From positions 2,781,509-2,845,508 of the forward strand of contig CP070761.1 of the NCBI GenBank assembly GCA_020348985.1: a stretch of 64,000 nucleotides of DNA, read 5' to 3'. Shown here in pieces: positions 40,689 to 50,218 of this stretch (position 1 is the stretch's first letter; each line of letters begins with the position of its first letter). Source of the stretch: Candidatus Thorarchaeota archaeon. GTDB lineage: Archaea; Asgardarchaeota; Thorarchaeia; Thorarchaeales; Thorarchaeaceae. The notes under the pieces were generated by a model that did not search any database, was not told the DNA's origin, and saw only the letters and a program-made list of their open reading frames with translations. The translations under genes were made by a program, and so were the position numbers.

Positions 40689-42958
40689 ATGCCCTTCTTC
40701 TTCTCTTCGAGCGTTCTTCGGGCCTCACGCCACATTAGTTCCGCCAGAACAGTGAACATGTCGGCTACTCCCTGACCTGTAAGAGCCGAGCTTTCCATGT
40801 ACAAGAAGCCCTCGTCTTCAGCCCACTTCTTTGCCTCATCTGACGGTACTGCTCTGTCTGGCAGGTCGACCTTATTTCCAACACAGATACCTGCCACTCG
40901 CATGCCAATGGATTCGTCAGCCTCCGAGACCCACTTTATGAGCTCAGCAAAGGAACGTCGCCTCGTCACGTCAAAGACTAGTATAATCCCTGCCGCTCCG
41001 CTGTAGTACATCTTACGGACCGCCTTGAATCGGGCTTGGCCTGCTACGTCCCAAGCTTGCAGTTTGATCCCTACTCCATATTCTGATTCAGGAGGCGAAA
41101 CGTGAGTGAGTTTGACGGCGAATTGAGACCCAATTGTGGTCTTGTAGTCTTTCTCGAAAGCACCCGTGGTGTATCGGTTAACAAGCGCAGTCTTTCCGAC
41201 GGCACCCTCCCCTATGACCATGACCTTGAACAAGTATGCGTATGTATCTGGAGCGATTCCTGGACGTTGGGGCTTCGCAGGGCGGGCTCTAATCTCTGAA
41301 ATCATAGTGCTCTCAGGAGATACAACAGTTGGCGCAGCAGGTGTTACAGCCGGCTCTGCAGCAGGCTCTTGAATGTCAAGGATCTCTGCTCCTCCGATTT
41401 GCTCTCCAAACAGCTTGTCTAGCAGCGCCTCGGCTTCGCGCAGCTTCGAATCCTCAACTGCAGGAGCCGCGGAGGAGACGGTTGTCTCAACATCTATCGG
41501 CTTCGCAGCAGCCTCTGAGGTCTCAGAGGCCGCAGTAAACAGTGCAGAAGACTCCATCTCGGCCGCCTGAAAACCTGGCTGAATGTCCGCAGCTGCAGCT
41601 ATGGCAGCTCCTTCCTCCACAAGGACGGCAGTTTCAGGTGTAGTAACCTGCCTGACTTCCCCATCTGCCTCTGTCCACATCAACACAATCGGTCTGACGA
41701 TCACTGAGCCCTGAGCCTTGGGAACCAGTTCGAGCTCCATGGATTTTGTTTCGTGAGGTTCCAAGTCAAACCTAATCTGTTGTGGAGAAATGTCCATGTT
41801 GTCCTTCGGGAACCAATACAGCTTGCCAGATACTCCCCTTAATGGTTTGTCAGTCACGTTGACGACCGTCAGTTTTCCTCTCAGATTGGCTCCTGCCGCG
41901 GCCTCCCCGAGGACTTCAAACTTGGGGATAATCTGATAGAGACCCTCGATGACTTTGAGGGGGCCATTGGAGACCCCAACCAATACCTCTCTTCTCTCGT
42001 CGCCGCCCGCATCACCAACTGCGATTGAAAGGATCTTGTATCCCAAATCCACTTCGGCAATCTGTCTCAATTCTGCCATGTACAGGCTATAGAAGAGAAT
42101 CTTGTAATCAGAGGTGGCTACGACTATCTCATCCATATGGTCTGAGTTCATCTCGGCCATTCGGACAGATTGTGCATTGACGCCCTCGAGTTTAGCGAAC
42201 AGGTCGAGCTTGCTTTCTTCATTTCGATATACTCTGATGGAACCGTCGTGAGTTACAACACCAAGTTCCATCTTGCGGTCTCCCAGAATGTCTCCTGCTG
42301 CAACCGAAATGACGGGGCTTGGAAGCTCGAGTGCCTCAATTTGCTCTACTGAGTGATCCTTGACTTTGAGCACTCTGAGCGTCCTGTCCCTGTTTCCAGT
42401 GACAATCTCTTCGATTTCATCGCCAATTACATCGCAGGTACCAATAGCAAGCGGCATATCGTCCAGTTGATACCGAATGATTTCAGTGCAGTTGTTTTCC
42501 GAGTCCATTGAGAGTATTCTCAGTGTTGAATCGCTTCCTCCAGCAATTATCTCGTTTTTGCCATCACCAGTTACATCCGTTACATAGACGGATGTCACGA
42601 AGCGATCTATAGCATGTTCTGCAAGAAGCTCGAACGCACCACTCGGTGCAAATCGATAAACTTGGACCGTTCCAGCAGATCCTGCGGTCTCTCCACCCCC
42701 AATGCTTCTGCCTACAACGATCTCCATGAGACCATCATTATTGGCATCAGAGATCTTTATCGATAGGATGCTACCATTCACATCTCGTGATGCCAGAAGG
42801 CGAATGACCTCCTGGTTGGCGTCATATAGTCTGAGGACTCCATCACGGCCACCCGTGCAGAGTTCTGCGAGTGCGGAGTTCGTGACGTTACCTACATCTA
42901 TAGCACTCGTACTCAGCTCATCGTCAATCTCGAATAGTATACGAGGAGTTGTCAACAT
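40685..42958 (-). CDS. Beta-propeller / small GTPase fusion protein
   Basis: 757 residues. Residues 1-345 hold seven FG-GAP/VCBS-like repeats with the 'D.xGDxxxEIVxG' pattern (DANNDGLMEIVVG, DVTGDGKNEIIAG, DVIGDEIEEIVTG, EMNSDHMDEIVVA, DAGGDERREVLVG), which would close a seven-bladed propeller. Residues ~346-445 form a beta-sandwich (LRGKLTVVNVTDKPLRG, LEPHETKSMELELVPKAQG). An Ala/Pro/Glu-rich linker runs 450-575. A Rab-like GTPase fills 575-757: G1 GEGAVGKT (584-591), G3 WDVAGQA (636-642, Ala for the usual Glu), G4 NKVD, G5 SSAL. No signal peptide or membrane segment, so cytosolic. Confidence 0.88.
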   Translation of the reverse strand: MLTTPRILFEIDDELSTSAIDVGNVTNSALAELCTGGRDGVLRLYDANQEVIRLLASRDVNGSILSIKISDANNDGLMEIVVGRSIGGGETAGSAGTVQVYRFAPSGAFELLAEHAIDRFVTSVYVTDVTGDGKNEIIAGGSDSTLRILSMDSENNCTEIIRYQLDDMPLAIGTCDVIGDEIEEIVTGNRDRTLRVLKVKDHSVEQIEALELPSPVISVAAGDILGDRKMELGVVTHDGSIRVYRNEESKLDLFAKLEGVNAQSVRMAEMNSDHMDEIVVATSDYKILFYSLYMAELRQIAEVDLGYKILSIAVGDAGGDERREVLVGVSNGPLKVIEGLYQIIPKFEVLGEAAAGANLRGKLTVVNVTDKPLRGVSGKLYWFPKDNMDISPQQIRFDLEPHETKSMELELVPKAQGSVIVRPIVLMWTEADGEVRQVTTPETAVLVEEGAAIAAAADIQPGFQAAEMESSALFTAASETSEAAAKPIDVETTVSSAAPAVEDSKLREAEALLDKLFGEQIGGAEILDIQEPAAEPAVTPAAPTVVSPESTMISEIRARPAKPQRPGIAPDTYAYLFKVMVIGEGAVGKTALVNRYTTGAFEKDYKTTIGSQFAVKLTHVSPPESEYGVGIKLQAWDVAGQARFKAVRKMYYSGAAGIILVFDVTRRRSFAELIKWVSEADESIGMRVAGICVGNKVDLPDRAVPSDEAKKWAEDEGFLYMESSALTGQGVADMFTVLAELMWREARRTLEEKKKGI

Positions 42959-43104
42959 TCAGACCTCTGGACAATGTGGATTCCAATACTGTTTGTTGTC
43001 ACTAGCGTTATGACTATGGACTCTCACAACTTGGTTATGATTGTTTCACTAGTGCCCTTTTAGTACTTTGTTGGGTTCATCACAATAGTGTCTTCTTAGG
43101 GATT

Positions 43105-43113
43105 ACCTTTTAT
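43105..43113 (+). promoter_or_regulatory. TATA-like element for the ABC ATPase gene
   Basis: TACCTTTTAT lies 35-45 bases before ATG 43148, in the gap shared with the divergent propeller-GTPase gene. Confidence 0.3.
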
Positions 43114-43147
43114 CTGGATGCTTCACGTGCCTCATTGGGTGACATGG

Positions 43148-43927
43148 ATGTCGAAGCTCTCAGTTCGCAATCTGAGAAAATCGTACTCGAATGACGATAA
43201 TGATGTCACCAGCGTATTGGATGGGCTCTCCTTCGATGTTGGAAAAGGCGAATTCCTGAGCATCGTTGGGCCATCAGGATGTGGCAAAACAACCCTTCTC
43301 AAGATTATTGCTGGACTCATGAGTCAAGATAGCGGTGAGGTTCTAATTGATGACATTCCTGTGGGGCTAGACCACCATCAGGTTGGGTTCATATTTCAGG
43401 AGGAGAGCCTCTTTCCCTGGCGAACTGTAAGACAGAACATTGAATTTGGTCTAGAATTAGCGAAGTTCAATCTGGATGAGAGGAAGGCCCGATGTGATGA
43501 GATGATATCTCTGGTCGGACTCAAGGGACTCGAGGACAACCTTCCGCACGAGATTTCTGGAGGGCAGGCGAGGAGGGTAGAGATGGCACGCAGCCTAGTC
43601 ACAAAACCCGCAATCCTTGTTTCGGACGAGGGGTTATCCAACCTGGATGCACAGACGAGAAACTTCGTACAGGAAGAGTTCTTGCGGGTCTGGCAGAGTA
43701 CCGGCTCCACGATCCTCTTCGTATCTCACAATGTTGATGAAGCCGTGTTCATGTCAGACAGAATCTTGGTCATGAGCAATATTCCTTCGAAGATTATAGC
43801 CGAGTATGATGTTGAAGTGGATAGGCCCAGAGACCGTGCCAGTCCAGAATGCAGGGCATATCGTTCACAGATTCTAGAAGTTCTACGAGTCGAACAGGAG
43901 AAAGCCATGAGTAGACTCGCGGCCTAG
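43148..43927 (+). CDS. ABC transporter ATP-binding protein, nitrate/sulfonate/taurine type
   Basis: 259 residues from ATG 43148, ten codons into the longest open frame. Walker A GPSGCGKTT, Q-loop FIFQEESLFPWRTVRQN, signature ISGGQARRVEMARSL, Walker B AILVSDEGLSNLDAQTRNF (VSDE rather than the usual LLDE), switch HNVDEAVFMSDR. It energises the transporter whose permease and binding protein are encoded convergently on the minus strand; the ATPase and permease genes overlap by 4 bases at their 3' ends. Confidence 0.88.
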   Translation: MSKLSVRNLRKSYSNDDNDVTSVLDGLSFDVGKGEFLSIVGPSGCGKTTLLKIIAGLMSQDSGEVLIDDIPVGLDHHQVGFIFQEESLFPWRTVRQNIEFGLELAKFNLDERKARCDEMISLVGLKGLEDNLPHEISGGQARRVEMARSLVTKPAILVSDEGLSNLDAQTRNFVQEEFLRVWQSTGSTILFVSHNVDEAVFMSDRILVMSNIPSKIIAEYDVEVDRPRDRASPECRAYRSQILEVLRVEQEKAMSRLAA

Positions 43928-44787
43928 ATTGATACTTCTTTGCGCCATCTAAGAAGTTGCTTCTCTATATACAGGAACATGTAGCTAATCAGGAAACCAA
44001 TCAGGCCAATGACAAGCATAGCTGATATCGTCTCTGCAGTTCTGCCTAACTGTTCGGTGACAATGACAAGGTGGCCAAGTCCGATTCCCCCACCAATCAT
44101 CTCTGCTGCAACAAGACACATCCAACCAATCCCAAAGCCAATACGGAGTCCTGCAAAGACTTCAGGTGCTGCGGAAGGAACCACGATTTTCTGAAGAACC
44201 TGAATCTCGCTCGCACCGAAGGTCCTTGCTACATCAAGATGAACAGTGTCGGTTCTTTTGACGCCGGCGGTTGTATTCAGAAGTATCGGGAAGAATGCCC
44301 CAATCCAAATTATGAAGACTTGTGATCCCAGGAAGTTTCCTTGGTACATTAGAATCGAAATGGGGATCCAGGCGATGGGTGGAATGGGACGAATTGCCTC
44401 AACAACCGGACCCAGGATAGAGTTCACAATCCTGTAGCGACCTATCGCGATTCCGAGGGGCACACCTGTGAGAATAGCTGCAAGGAATCCTAGCGCAACC
44501 CGAAACATACTCAGTCCTGTATGTTCCACCATTGTGCGACCCTCTGTGTCTCCTTCAGATACTAGTTTGGCGAAGGCCTCCACAATGTCTAACAGACCTA
44601 TTGGTGACTGCAGATGGCGACTTGCTACATATGCGACCAGCTGCCATATGACCAAGAGTATGGCGATTGGGGTCAGGACTCTTAGAAGAAACCGTGTGGA
44701 TCGACGTTCATCATTTCGAAGCCTCTGGAGAAATGATTCGGTTTCGGCTTCTGTTTGTCTTACGGTGGAATCCACATCTTGCGTCAT
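43924..44787 (-). CDS. ABC transporter permease, nitrate/sulfonate/taurine type
   Basis: 287 residues from ATG 44787; the frame extends upstream but without a convincing start. Six membrane segments and the EAA-loop region ARTFGASEIQVLQKIVVPSAAPEVFAGLRIGFGIGWM, typical of SsuC/TauC. It forms the membrane channel. The substrate-binding protein gene lies 52 bases upstream on the same strand. Confidence 0.88.
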   Translation of the reverse strand: MTQDVDSTVRQTEAETESFLQRLRNDERRSTRFLLRVLTPIAILLVIWQLVAYVASRHLQSPIGLLDIVEAFAKLVSEGDTEGRTMVEHTGLSMFRVALGFLAAILTGVPLGIAIGRYRIVNSILGPVVEAIRPIPPIAWIPISILMYQGNFLGSQVFIIWIGAFFPILLNTTAGVKRTDTVHLDVARTFGASEIQVLQKIVVPSAAPEVFAGLRIGFGIGWMCLVAAEMIGGGIGLGHLVIVTEQLGRTAETISAMLVIGLIGFLISYMFLYIEKQLLRWRKEVSI

Positions 44788-44839
44788 AGCGTCCGCGTGA
44801 GCTCGAATGGCATACCTTTTGTCTTTGTCGCTTCTAGTG

Positions 44840-45865
44840 CTAGCAGCTACATGTAGCAAGAGCATAAGTATCGTCGATGAACATGTCCAGGAAATCATCT
44901 ACTTCAGACAAGTCCATCTCTACTATATCCTGCTCAATCAGGAACACTAGATACCGTTCAATGCCAGACTTGTTCACGTTGTAGTCGTAGATAATCCGAT
45001 TGAACGCAGTCTCAACGGTGGTCTCTGCCATACCAAGCCAGTTGATTGCTATATCGAGGGCCAACGAGGGGTTGTTCGCAATCCACTCTGTGGCCTGTCT
45101 GTGAATATCGACTACCTTCTGTACGGTCACGGGATCTCCTTCAATGAAATCGTTGGAAGCTGCAAGAACGCAACAAGGATGTCGTGCCCAAATGTCGCCC
45201 GACAAGACTAATGGTTCGGCCAGCCCGTCCGCCTGCGCTCTAGCAGGGAATGGTTCCCAGGCGATGAAAGCTGGGGAATCGACGGTAAGGGAGATTGCCA
45301 TGTCTTGAGGCCTTGACTGCTCCAAGAAGACGTCGTTGACTGTCATGCCTGATTGATTCAGGGCCAATCTAAGCAAGAAGTTCTGCACCGTCGAGGGTCC
45401 CGGATGATAGATTGTCTTACCTGCCAGATCTGTTATGTCTGAAATCACCCCTGCGTCATAGAGATCCTTCTTGACCATCAGAGCTGAGCCTTCATAGTTG
45501 GCCGCAGCAAGAATAGTGACTTGTATCTGGGAGTTGATACCAAGTGTCAGGGCCGGCGCGGCGCCTAGGTAACCCATGTCAATCTGTCCTGCTTGGAATC
45601 CTCGCATCTCCTCAGCACCATTTCCATAGACAACCGTTTCGACTGTGAGGTTGGCTTCCTCAAACATGCCGTTATCCTGTGCTACTTTCAGAGCCAACTG
45701 ATGGAGATCCTGGGACAGAAAGCCGATTCTGACATCGGGAGCAGCCGGTCGTGGCCAGAAAGCAATTACCGCTACTCCGGAAAAGACAACAATAATGGCG
45801 ACTACCGCAGCTAATTCCCGATTTTCAAGACTTCGAACCAAGTGAACCGCCAATTCCAATTCCAA
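44840..45865 (-). CDS. ABC transporter substrate-binding protein, nitrate/sulfonate/taurine type
   Basis: 341 residues. An N-terminal helix (LAAVVAIIVVFSGVAVIAFW) acts as signal or membrane anchor; there is no lipobox cysteine. The periplasmic-binding fold follows with RIGFLSQDLHQLALKVAQDNGMFEEANLTVETV, GFQAGQIDMGYLGAAPALTLG and GKTIYHPGPSTVQNFLL, characteristic of SsuA/TauA/NMT1 proteins. The substrate may be a sulfonate, pyrimidine precursor or similar small anion and cannot be fixed from sequence. Confidence 0.88.
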   Translation of the reverse strand: MELELAVHLVRSLENRELAAVVAIIVVFSGVAVIAFWPRPAAPDVRIGFLSQDLHQLALKVAQDNGMFEEANLTVETVVYGNGAEEMRGFQAGQIDMGYLGAAPALTLGINSQIQVTILAAANYEGSALMVKKDLYDAGVISDITDLAGKTIYHPGPSTVQNFLLRLALNQSGMTVNDVFLEQSRPQDMAISLTVDSPAFIAWEPFPARAQADGLAEPLVLSGDIWARHPCCVLAASNDFIEGDPVTVQKVVDIHRQATEWIANNPSLALDIAINWLGMAETTVETAFNRIIYDYNVNKSGIERYLVFLIEQDIVEMDLSEVDDFLDMFIDDTYALATCSC

Positions 45866-46034
45866 GAAACTAGTCTTATAGAGATTGAGATACAGGATTG
45901 AGGCGCGATTGCTCAGGACAGAAGTAATATCTAGTATTCTGTTAGGGTCTCAATGTGCGGTTTAGGAGATCATTCACTATCCTAGATACGCAAGAGAAGG
46001 AGTGCGATTAGGTTCACGGGTGGTGAGACCTAGG

Positions 46035-46322
46035 ATGTCTTACAATCTTCCTGAAAGTGCAGTCATTGTTCTCGGAAGACTGCTGGATGGACCAAAATCG
46101 CCCAGGGAACTAAGTAGAAGTTCTAGGTTGCCTTTGCGAACGGTCTCGTTCGCGCTTCGCAAGCTCATGGAGCTTCGACTCTGCAAGAAAGTTCCCGATT
46201 TGCTTGATATGCGCAAAGCCGTATACTGTGTCAACACTAAAAGAATCGCAGAGCTGGAGATACGTTTGGATCAGATCCGTGCGATGGCCCGTCTGTATAT
46301 GCGGTCTCTGGGACAAGGATAA
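46035..46322 (+). CDS. Small winged-helix transcriptional regulator
   Basis: 95 residues from ATG 46035; a GTG at 46002 extends the protein by 11 residues. wHTH: SAVIVLGRLLDGPKSPRELSRSSRLPLRTVSFALRKLMELRLCKKVPDLLDMRKAVYCV, then a short helix (RIAELEIRLDQIRAMARLYMR). MarR/ArsR-like but lacking known ligand residues. It is divergent from the ABC binding-protein gene and is a candidate regulator of that transporter. Confidence 0.65.
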   Translation: MSYNLPESAVIVLGRLLDGPKSPRELSRSSRLPLRTVSFALRKLMELRLCKKVPDLLDMRKAVYCVNTKRIAELEIRLDQIRAMARLYMRSLGQG

Positions 46323-46471
46323 CCGTTTAGGATGCAGGTCGACAACATGGCTCACTTCAGTCCCTACTGTCTACTCTTAATGTCGATGACGTCATGAATG
46401 GCGCCTGGTCATCCACTCTTCCCCCACGTGAAAGGCTACTTTGTCCAGCAGATTGATTAGCGAGTCAGCGT

Positions 46472-46858
46472 ATGAACGAGAGTATGACCTTGCGTGACCG
46501 AATCCCAGAGCAACTCAGGCTTAGAGATGAGGTAACGTCTGTTCAGATGGATGAGGACGTCGCGGTCTTTCCAACCAGCGAGTATGTCCTATTGGAGATA
46601 TCACACAAGGTTGGCAAAATCAACGTTTTCAAGATTGCAGGTACTGTAGGAGATCTCGTCAAGAATGACAGACGAATGGTAGCGATTAGAGGCTATGGTT
46701 TCAAGGGAATCGGACTCTCTGTCAGAATTGCTCATGAGCTAAAGAAGCGAGAGAAGAGATTCCAATACGTGATGACTTTCGACACCTTCGATGCTGCAGA
46801 GGCAGACAGCGACAGTGAGCTGACGAGCGTACAGATAATCGTCATGCCGCCCGAATAG
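46472..46858 (+). CDS. Alba-like DNA/RNA-binding protein
   Basis: 128 residues. The core resembles the Alba fold: EYVLLEISHKVGKINVFKIAGTVGDLVKNDRRMVAIRGYGFKGIGLSVRIAHELKKREKRF, then LTSVQIIVMPPE as the closing strand, matching the IxIxxK-N-Y...GxGxxI-hAV-hA-L pattern. Alba proteins coat DNA or bind RNA in archaea. A 40-residue acidic N-terminal extension (RIPEQLRLRDEVTSVQMDED) is unusual. The assignment is from pattern only. Confidence 0.55.
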   Translation: MNESMTLRDRIPEQLRLRDEVTSVQMDEDVAVFPTSEYVLLEISHKVGKINVFKIAGTVGDLVKNDRRMVAIRGYGFKGIGLSVRIAHELKKREKRFQYVMTFDTFDAAEADSDSELTSVQIIVMPPE

Positions 46859-46888
46859 CGGAGAAAACTGGAACAAGGAAAAGATCCC

Positions 46889-47500
46889 ATGTCAAACGAG
46901 AGCCCGGAGCAAGAGGATTTTGACGTCGAGTCTGTAGAGGGAGTAATCAGAGTCAAGGTCTCAGAGATTCAATTCCCTGAAGTCTGCCCGGTCTGTCTTG
47001 AGGATCCCGAGGATTTGGTGGCCATAACAATTACTCAGACACCCCGAACTGGGAAGAAGGATTCCAACATAAGCAGTGCTTGGACTTCAGGAAGGAAGGA
47101 GGTCGATGTAGCTATAGCTGCACTTGAGGCGGCTGCTACATTCTGGGTGCCAGCTTGCATGTCTCATGGCTCTAAATCGGTGAGGACTCAAAGAAAGAGA
47201 GCAGTCGCATGGGTGTCCTTCTTTGTCTTCTTCTATCCCATCTTGATATCCATTCTTCTCACTGCAACGGCAATTCATTACAACATGTCGCTTCTTGAGC
47301 CGCTCGTGGGACTAGCTCTCAGCTCGGGGCTATTCCTCCTGTTTGTAGGCTATGGGTATTATCCACGTGCTTTGGAAAAGGCAGTCCGCTTCATCGAATT
47401 AGACAGGCCCAGCAATAGTATATTCCTTCAGATAAGAGGCACGGAGTATAGGGAGATGTTTCTTGAACTCAACGGTATGAACGCGGATCTTCTCCAATAA
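46889..47500 (+). CDS. Membrane protein with N-terminal Cys motif
   Basis: 203 residues. A possible zinc-knuckle near residue 32 (FPEVCPVCLEDPEDLVAITI) is followed by a soluble ~60-residue stretch, two membrane helices (VAWVSFFVFFYPILISILLTATAI, LVGLALSSGLFLLFVGYGYYP) and a C-terminal soluble domain ending FLELNGMNADLLQ. No named family recognised. Confidence 0.6.
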   Translation: MSNESPEQEDFDVESVEGVIRVKVSEIQFPEVCPVCLEDPEDLVAITITQTPRTGKKDSNISSAWTSGRKEVDVAIAALEAAATFWVPACMSHGSKSVRTQRKRAVAWVSFFVFFYPILISILLTATAIHYNMSLLEPLVGLALSSGLFLLFVGYGYYPRALEKAVRFIELDRPSNSIFLQIRGTEYREMFLELNGMNADLLQ

Positions 47501-47577
47501 CACAGGAAGACTTTGAACGTTACATTGAAATGAATAGTATCTCCAGGTAGTTGGGAAAGACCTCAGGAGAAAGAGCA

Positions 47578-48798
47578 GTGGGCCGGGTGACGAAAACAAC
47601 TGCATCACTTGCAATCGTTTTGATTCTCATCTTCATGACAGCTCCAGTTAGCCTGCAATACACGAGGTCTCCGGTTCTAGAAGTGCTCACAGGCACCAAT
47701 CCTACTCTTGCTCAGGAGTACACAGAGAGTCTACCAATAAGGATAGAAGGCAACCTGTTCTTTGCCAACGGGCCTTGGAATGGCTCTGGCACCTCCGTGG
47801 ATCCATATCTAATCGAAGGACTAATGATTGAGGCGACAGAATCAGCCATTGAAATCTCTGGGACAGATGCTCACTTCGTAATCTCAGACTGTGTGCTGGT
47901 TGGCGATTACACAGGCGACTCAGTAGGGATTCTTCTCTCCGATGTGACAAACGGACATATTCGGAACGTGATAGTCGAACACACGAGATACGGCATTCGC
48001 ATCGCGAGTTCGGTGAACAACACAGTCAGCAACGTTTCAGTGAGTGGAAATTTCATTGGGCTTCAAATCGATCAGAGCAATCGAACATCGGCAGATTGGA
48101 ACAGACTTTTTGGCAACACTTACGGAATTCATCTAGTCGGCGCTCGCGAATGCAATCTTACTGAGAACGTAATCTACGGCAACGAAGTTGTGGGTATCCT
48201 GATGGATGGGGAATCGCAGAATTGCACGGCACTTCGAAACACCATCGGGTGGAATGGGCCGTCAGCGACAACCCCAAGCAACGCCATGGACAATGGTGCA
48301 TTCAACCTCTGGTACGACGTAAATGAAAGCGCTGGAAACATGTGGTCCGACTACATTGGGGCTGGGCGGTACGAAATTAACGGAACATCAAACTCATTCG
48401 ATCTCTACCCTGGCTTCTTGACTGATTTCATACAGCCAACTGTAGACTCACCTGAAGACCTGCGTCTCGAAGAGGGAGGGAATCCGGAGTCAATCTTGTG
48501 GAATGCGTCCGATGAATATGCTAGAATGTATGAAGTCCTTCTAGACGGAGTTCGTATCATCTCCGACATATGGCGTGGTGGAACAGTGAACGTCACAGCC
48601 TTTCCAGAGCGCGTCGGGGCATACAACTACACATTGATTATCCAGGACGCAGTCGGCAATACCGCCATGGATACCGTGTATGTTGTAGTCATTCTACCGA
48701 TGTTTGGAGGGCTAGGTACGACACAGATTCTCGTGTCTTCTGCCATGAGCGTCCTGGCAGTCATTCTTGTGGTTGTAATAATCAAGAAGATGCGCTAA
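47578..48798 (+). CDS. Secreted right-handed beta-helix (NosD-like) protein, copy 1
   Basis: 406 residues from GTG 47578 (AGGAGA 8 bases upstream). Signal peptide TKTTASLAIVLILIFMTAPVSLQ. The central region is a beta-helix of the NosD/CASH type (GNLFFANGPWNGSGTSVDPYLIEGLMIE, SDCVLVGDYTGDSVGILLSDVTNGHIRNVIVEHTRYGIRI, NLTENVIYGNEVVGILMDG). A beta-sandwich follows, then a C-terminal anchor (LVSSAMSVLAVILVVVIIKKMR). It should be exposed on the cell surface. Next gene is a paralogue. Confidence 0.8.
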   Translation: MGRVTKTTASLAIVLILIFMTAPVSLQYTRSPVLEVLTGTNPTLAQEYTESLPIRIEGNLFFANGPWNGSGTSVDPYLIEGLMIEATESAIEISGTDAHFVISDCVLVGDYTGDSVGILLSDVTNGHIRNVIVEHTRYGIRIASSVNNTVSNVSVSGNFIGLQIDQSNRTSADWNRLFGNTYGIHLVGARECNLTENVIYGNEVVGILMDGESQNCTALRNTIGWNGPSATTPSNAMDNGAFNLWYDVNESAGNMWSDYIGAGRYEINGTSNSFDLYPGFLTDFIQPTVDSPEDLRLEEGGNPESILWNASDEYARMYEVLLDGVRIISDIWRGGTVNVTAFPERVGAYNYTLIIQDAVGNTAMDTVYVVVILPMFGGLGTTQILVSSAMSVLAVILVVVIIKKMR

Positions 48799-48848
48799 GG
48801 GGAACTCAAATAGCCACCTCCTTGACCCTCGATTTCGAGGAGATAGGC

Positions 48849-50150
48849 ATGATCGTTAAGTGCAGAGTTGCTGTCTTGATTGCCGTTGCTCTGCTGGTGG
48901 CTCTTGTTGTTCCTATTTTTGCACTACAGCATGGAACGATCTTCAGCTTTGTACACGATGAGAGCACACGAATCTCTGAAACCCACGTTGACCACGACCC
49001 AATCTCGATCGTAGGAAATGTCGACTTCCTGAATCAGGCATTTGCTGAAGGTTGGCCAGGAACAGGGACAGAGAGTGACCCAATCATAATCTCCGGTTTG
49101 AGAATCCAGTATTCCGGACACATGTTCCGGGTTATAGACTCAGACCTCCATTTTGAGTTCACGGACAACATTCTGAATGGAATTGACCAAACATGGTGTG
49201 GACTATACATTGCAAACTCTTCGAACGGGAAAGTAATCAACAACACAATCTACAATGCGGCTGCAGGAATTCATGTTCTGTGGATCAATGATACAGTCAT
49301 TACATCAAACAAAGTCTTTGAAAACTCCAATGCCGGAATCGCATTTGAGCGGGCCTGTCATAGGAACAACATTTCATGGAACTCGGTCCATTCGAATTTC
49401 TATTTCGGGATTGGTCTTGATTACAACTCCACCGCCAACGTTGTACACAACAATCTGATCACAAACACTCTTGGTAATGGCGTAATGCTCTGGGACGATT
49501 CCTATTTGAATCAAATCTACAACAACACAATCTTCGAGAACAATGGCAGTGGCGTGACAATCAGAGGGCATCACCAAAGAGTATACGACAATGTCATTGC
49601 GAACAATACACAGGATGGCATTCTAGTCTCTGCATCTTTCTGCCAAATCGAGAACAACACTCTATTGGGAAACTCTCGATCTGGGGTTCACATGTACACA
49701 TTTTGGGATGACGAAGTAGGGAATGAGATATCCGGCAACTCGATACTCAGCAATGGCAGATATGCAGTGGACATCGGCGCACGCTGTGACAACAACACTG
49801 TCGAGTACAACAATATCATCGACAACTGTGAAGGTTCTCAGGTTTGCGACAACGGCCTACACAACGTGATTCGGCACAATTACTGGAACCCCTGGAATGC
49901 AACAGACACTGATTTTAATGGAATTGTAGATTACCCATATCTGGCCTTGGGCTCGTCAGAGAACGTTGACTCCTCTCCAGCACTTGAGCCTTTTGATGGA
50001 CTTCCTACTGACTATGTATTCAGTCCGAATGCTGCTTCAGAAGTCCAGGATTCGGACTCGCAGCCTTACGAAGCGATTTTCGTGGCTTCTGTGGGCATCC
50101 TCATTGTTGCCTTAGCAGTCTGGCGTCTTAGGAAAAGAGATTTCTCTTGA
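48849..50150 (+). CDS. Secreted right-handed beta-helix (NosD-like) protein, copy 2
   Basis: 433 residues from ATG 48849; the upstream frame is the shadow of copy 1. Signal peptide CRVAVLIAVALLVALVVPIFAL. Beta-helix coils repeat with Asn ladders: GKVINNTIYNAAAGIHVLWINDTVITSNKVFENSNAGIAF, NQIYNNTIFENNGSGVTIRG, CQIENNTLLGNSRSGVHMY, SGNSILSNGRYAVDIG. A C-terminal helix (AIFVASVGILIVALAVWRLRKRDF) anchors it. Many N-x-S/T sites suggest N-glycosylation. Likely surface adhesin or polysaccharide-acting protein. Confidence 0.8.
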   Translation: MIVKCRVAVLIAVALLVALVVPIFALQHGTIFSFVHDESTRISETHVDHDPISIVGNVDFLNQAFAEGWPGTGTESDPIIISGLRIQYSGHMFRVIDSDLHFEFTDNILNGIDQTWCGLYIANSSNGKVINNTIYNAAAGIHVLWINDTVITSNKVFENSNAGIAFERACHRNNISWNSVHSNFYFGIGLDYNSTANVVHNNLITNTLGNGVMLWDDSYLNQIYNNTIFENNGSGVTIRGHHQRVYDNVIANNTQDGILVSASFCQIENNTLLGNSRSGVHMYTFWDDEVGNEISGNSILSNGRYAVDIGARCDNNTVEYNNIIDNCEGSQVCDNGLHNVIRHNYWNPWNATDTDFNGIVDYPYLALGSSENVDSSPALEPFDGLPTDYVFSPNAASEVQDSDSQPYEAIFVASVGILIVALAVWRLRKRDFS

Positions 50151-50160
50151 GTACGCCACT

Positions 50161-50170
50161 AAATAAATAA
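50161..50170 (+). promoter_or_regulatory. TATA box for the por operon
   Basis: AAATAAATAA lies about 50-60 bases before the porC start. Confidence 0.35.
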
Positions 50171-50218
50171 GTCCCGCACTTCGAGCCTCCCTCGTTGCAT
50201 CTCCGCTGTAGGTGAGAT

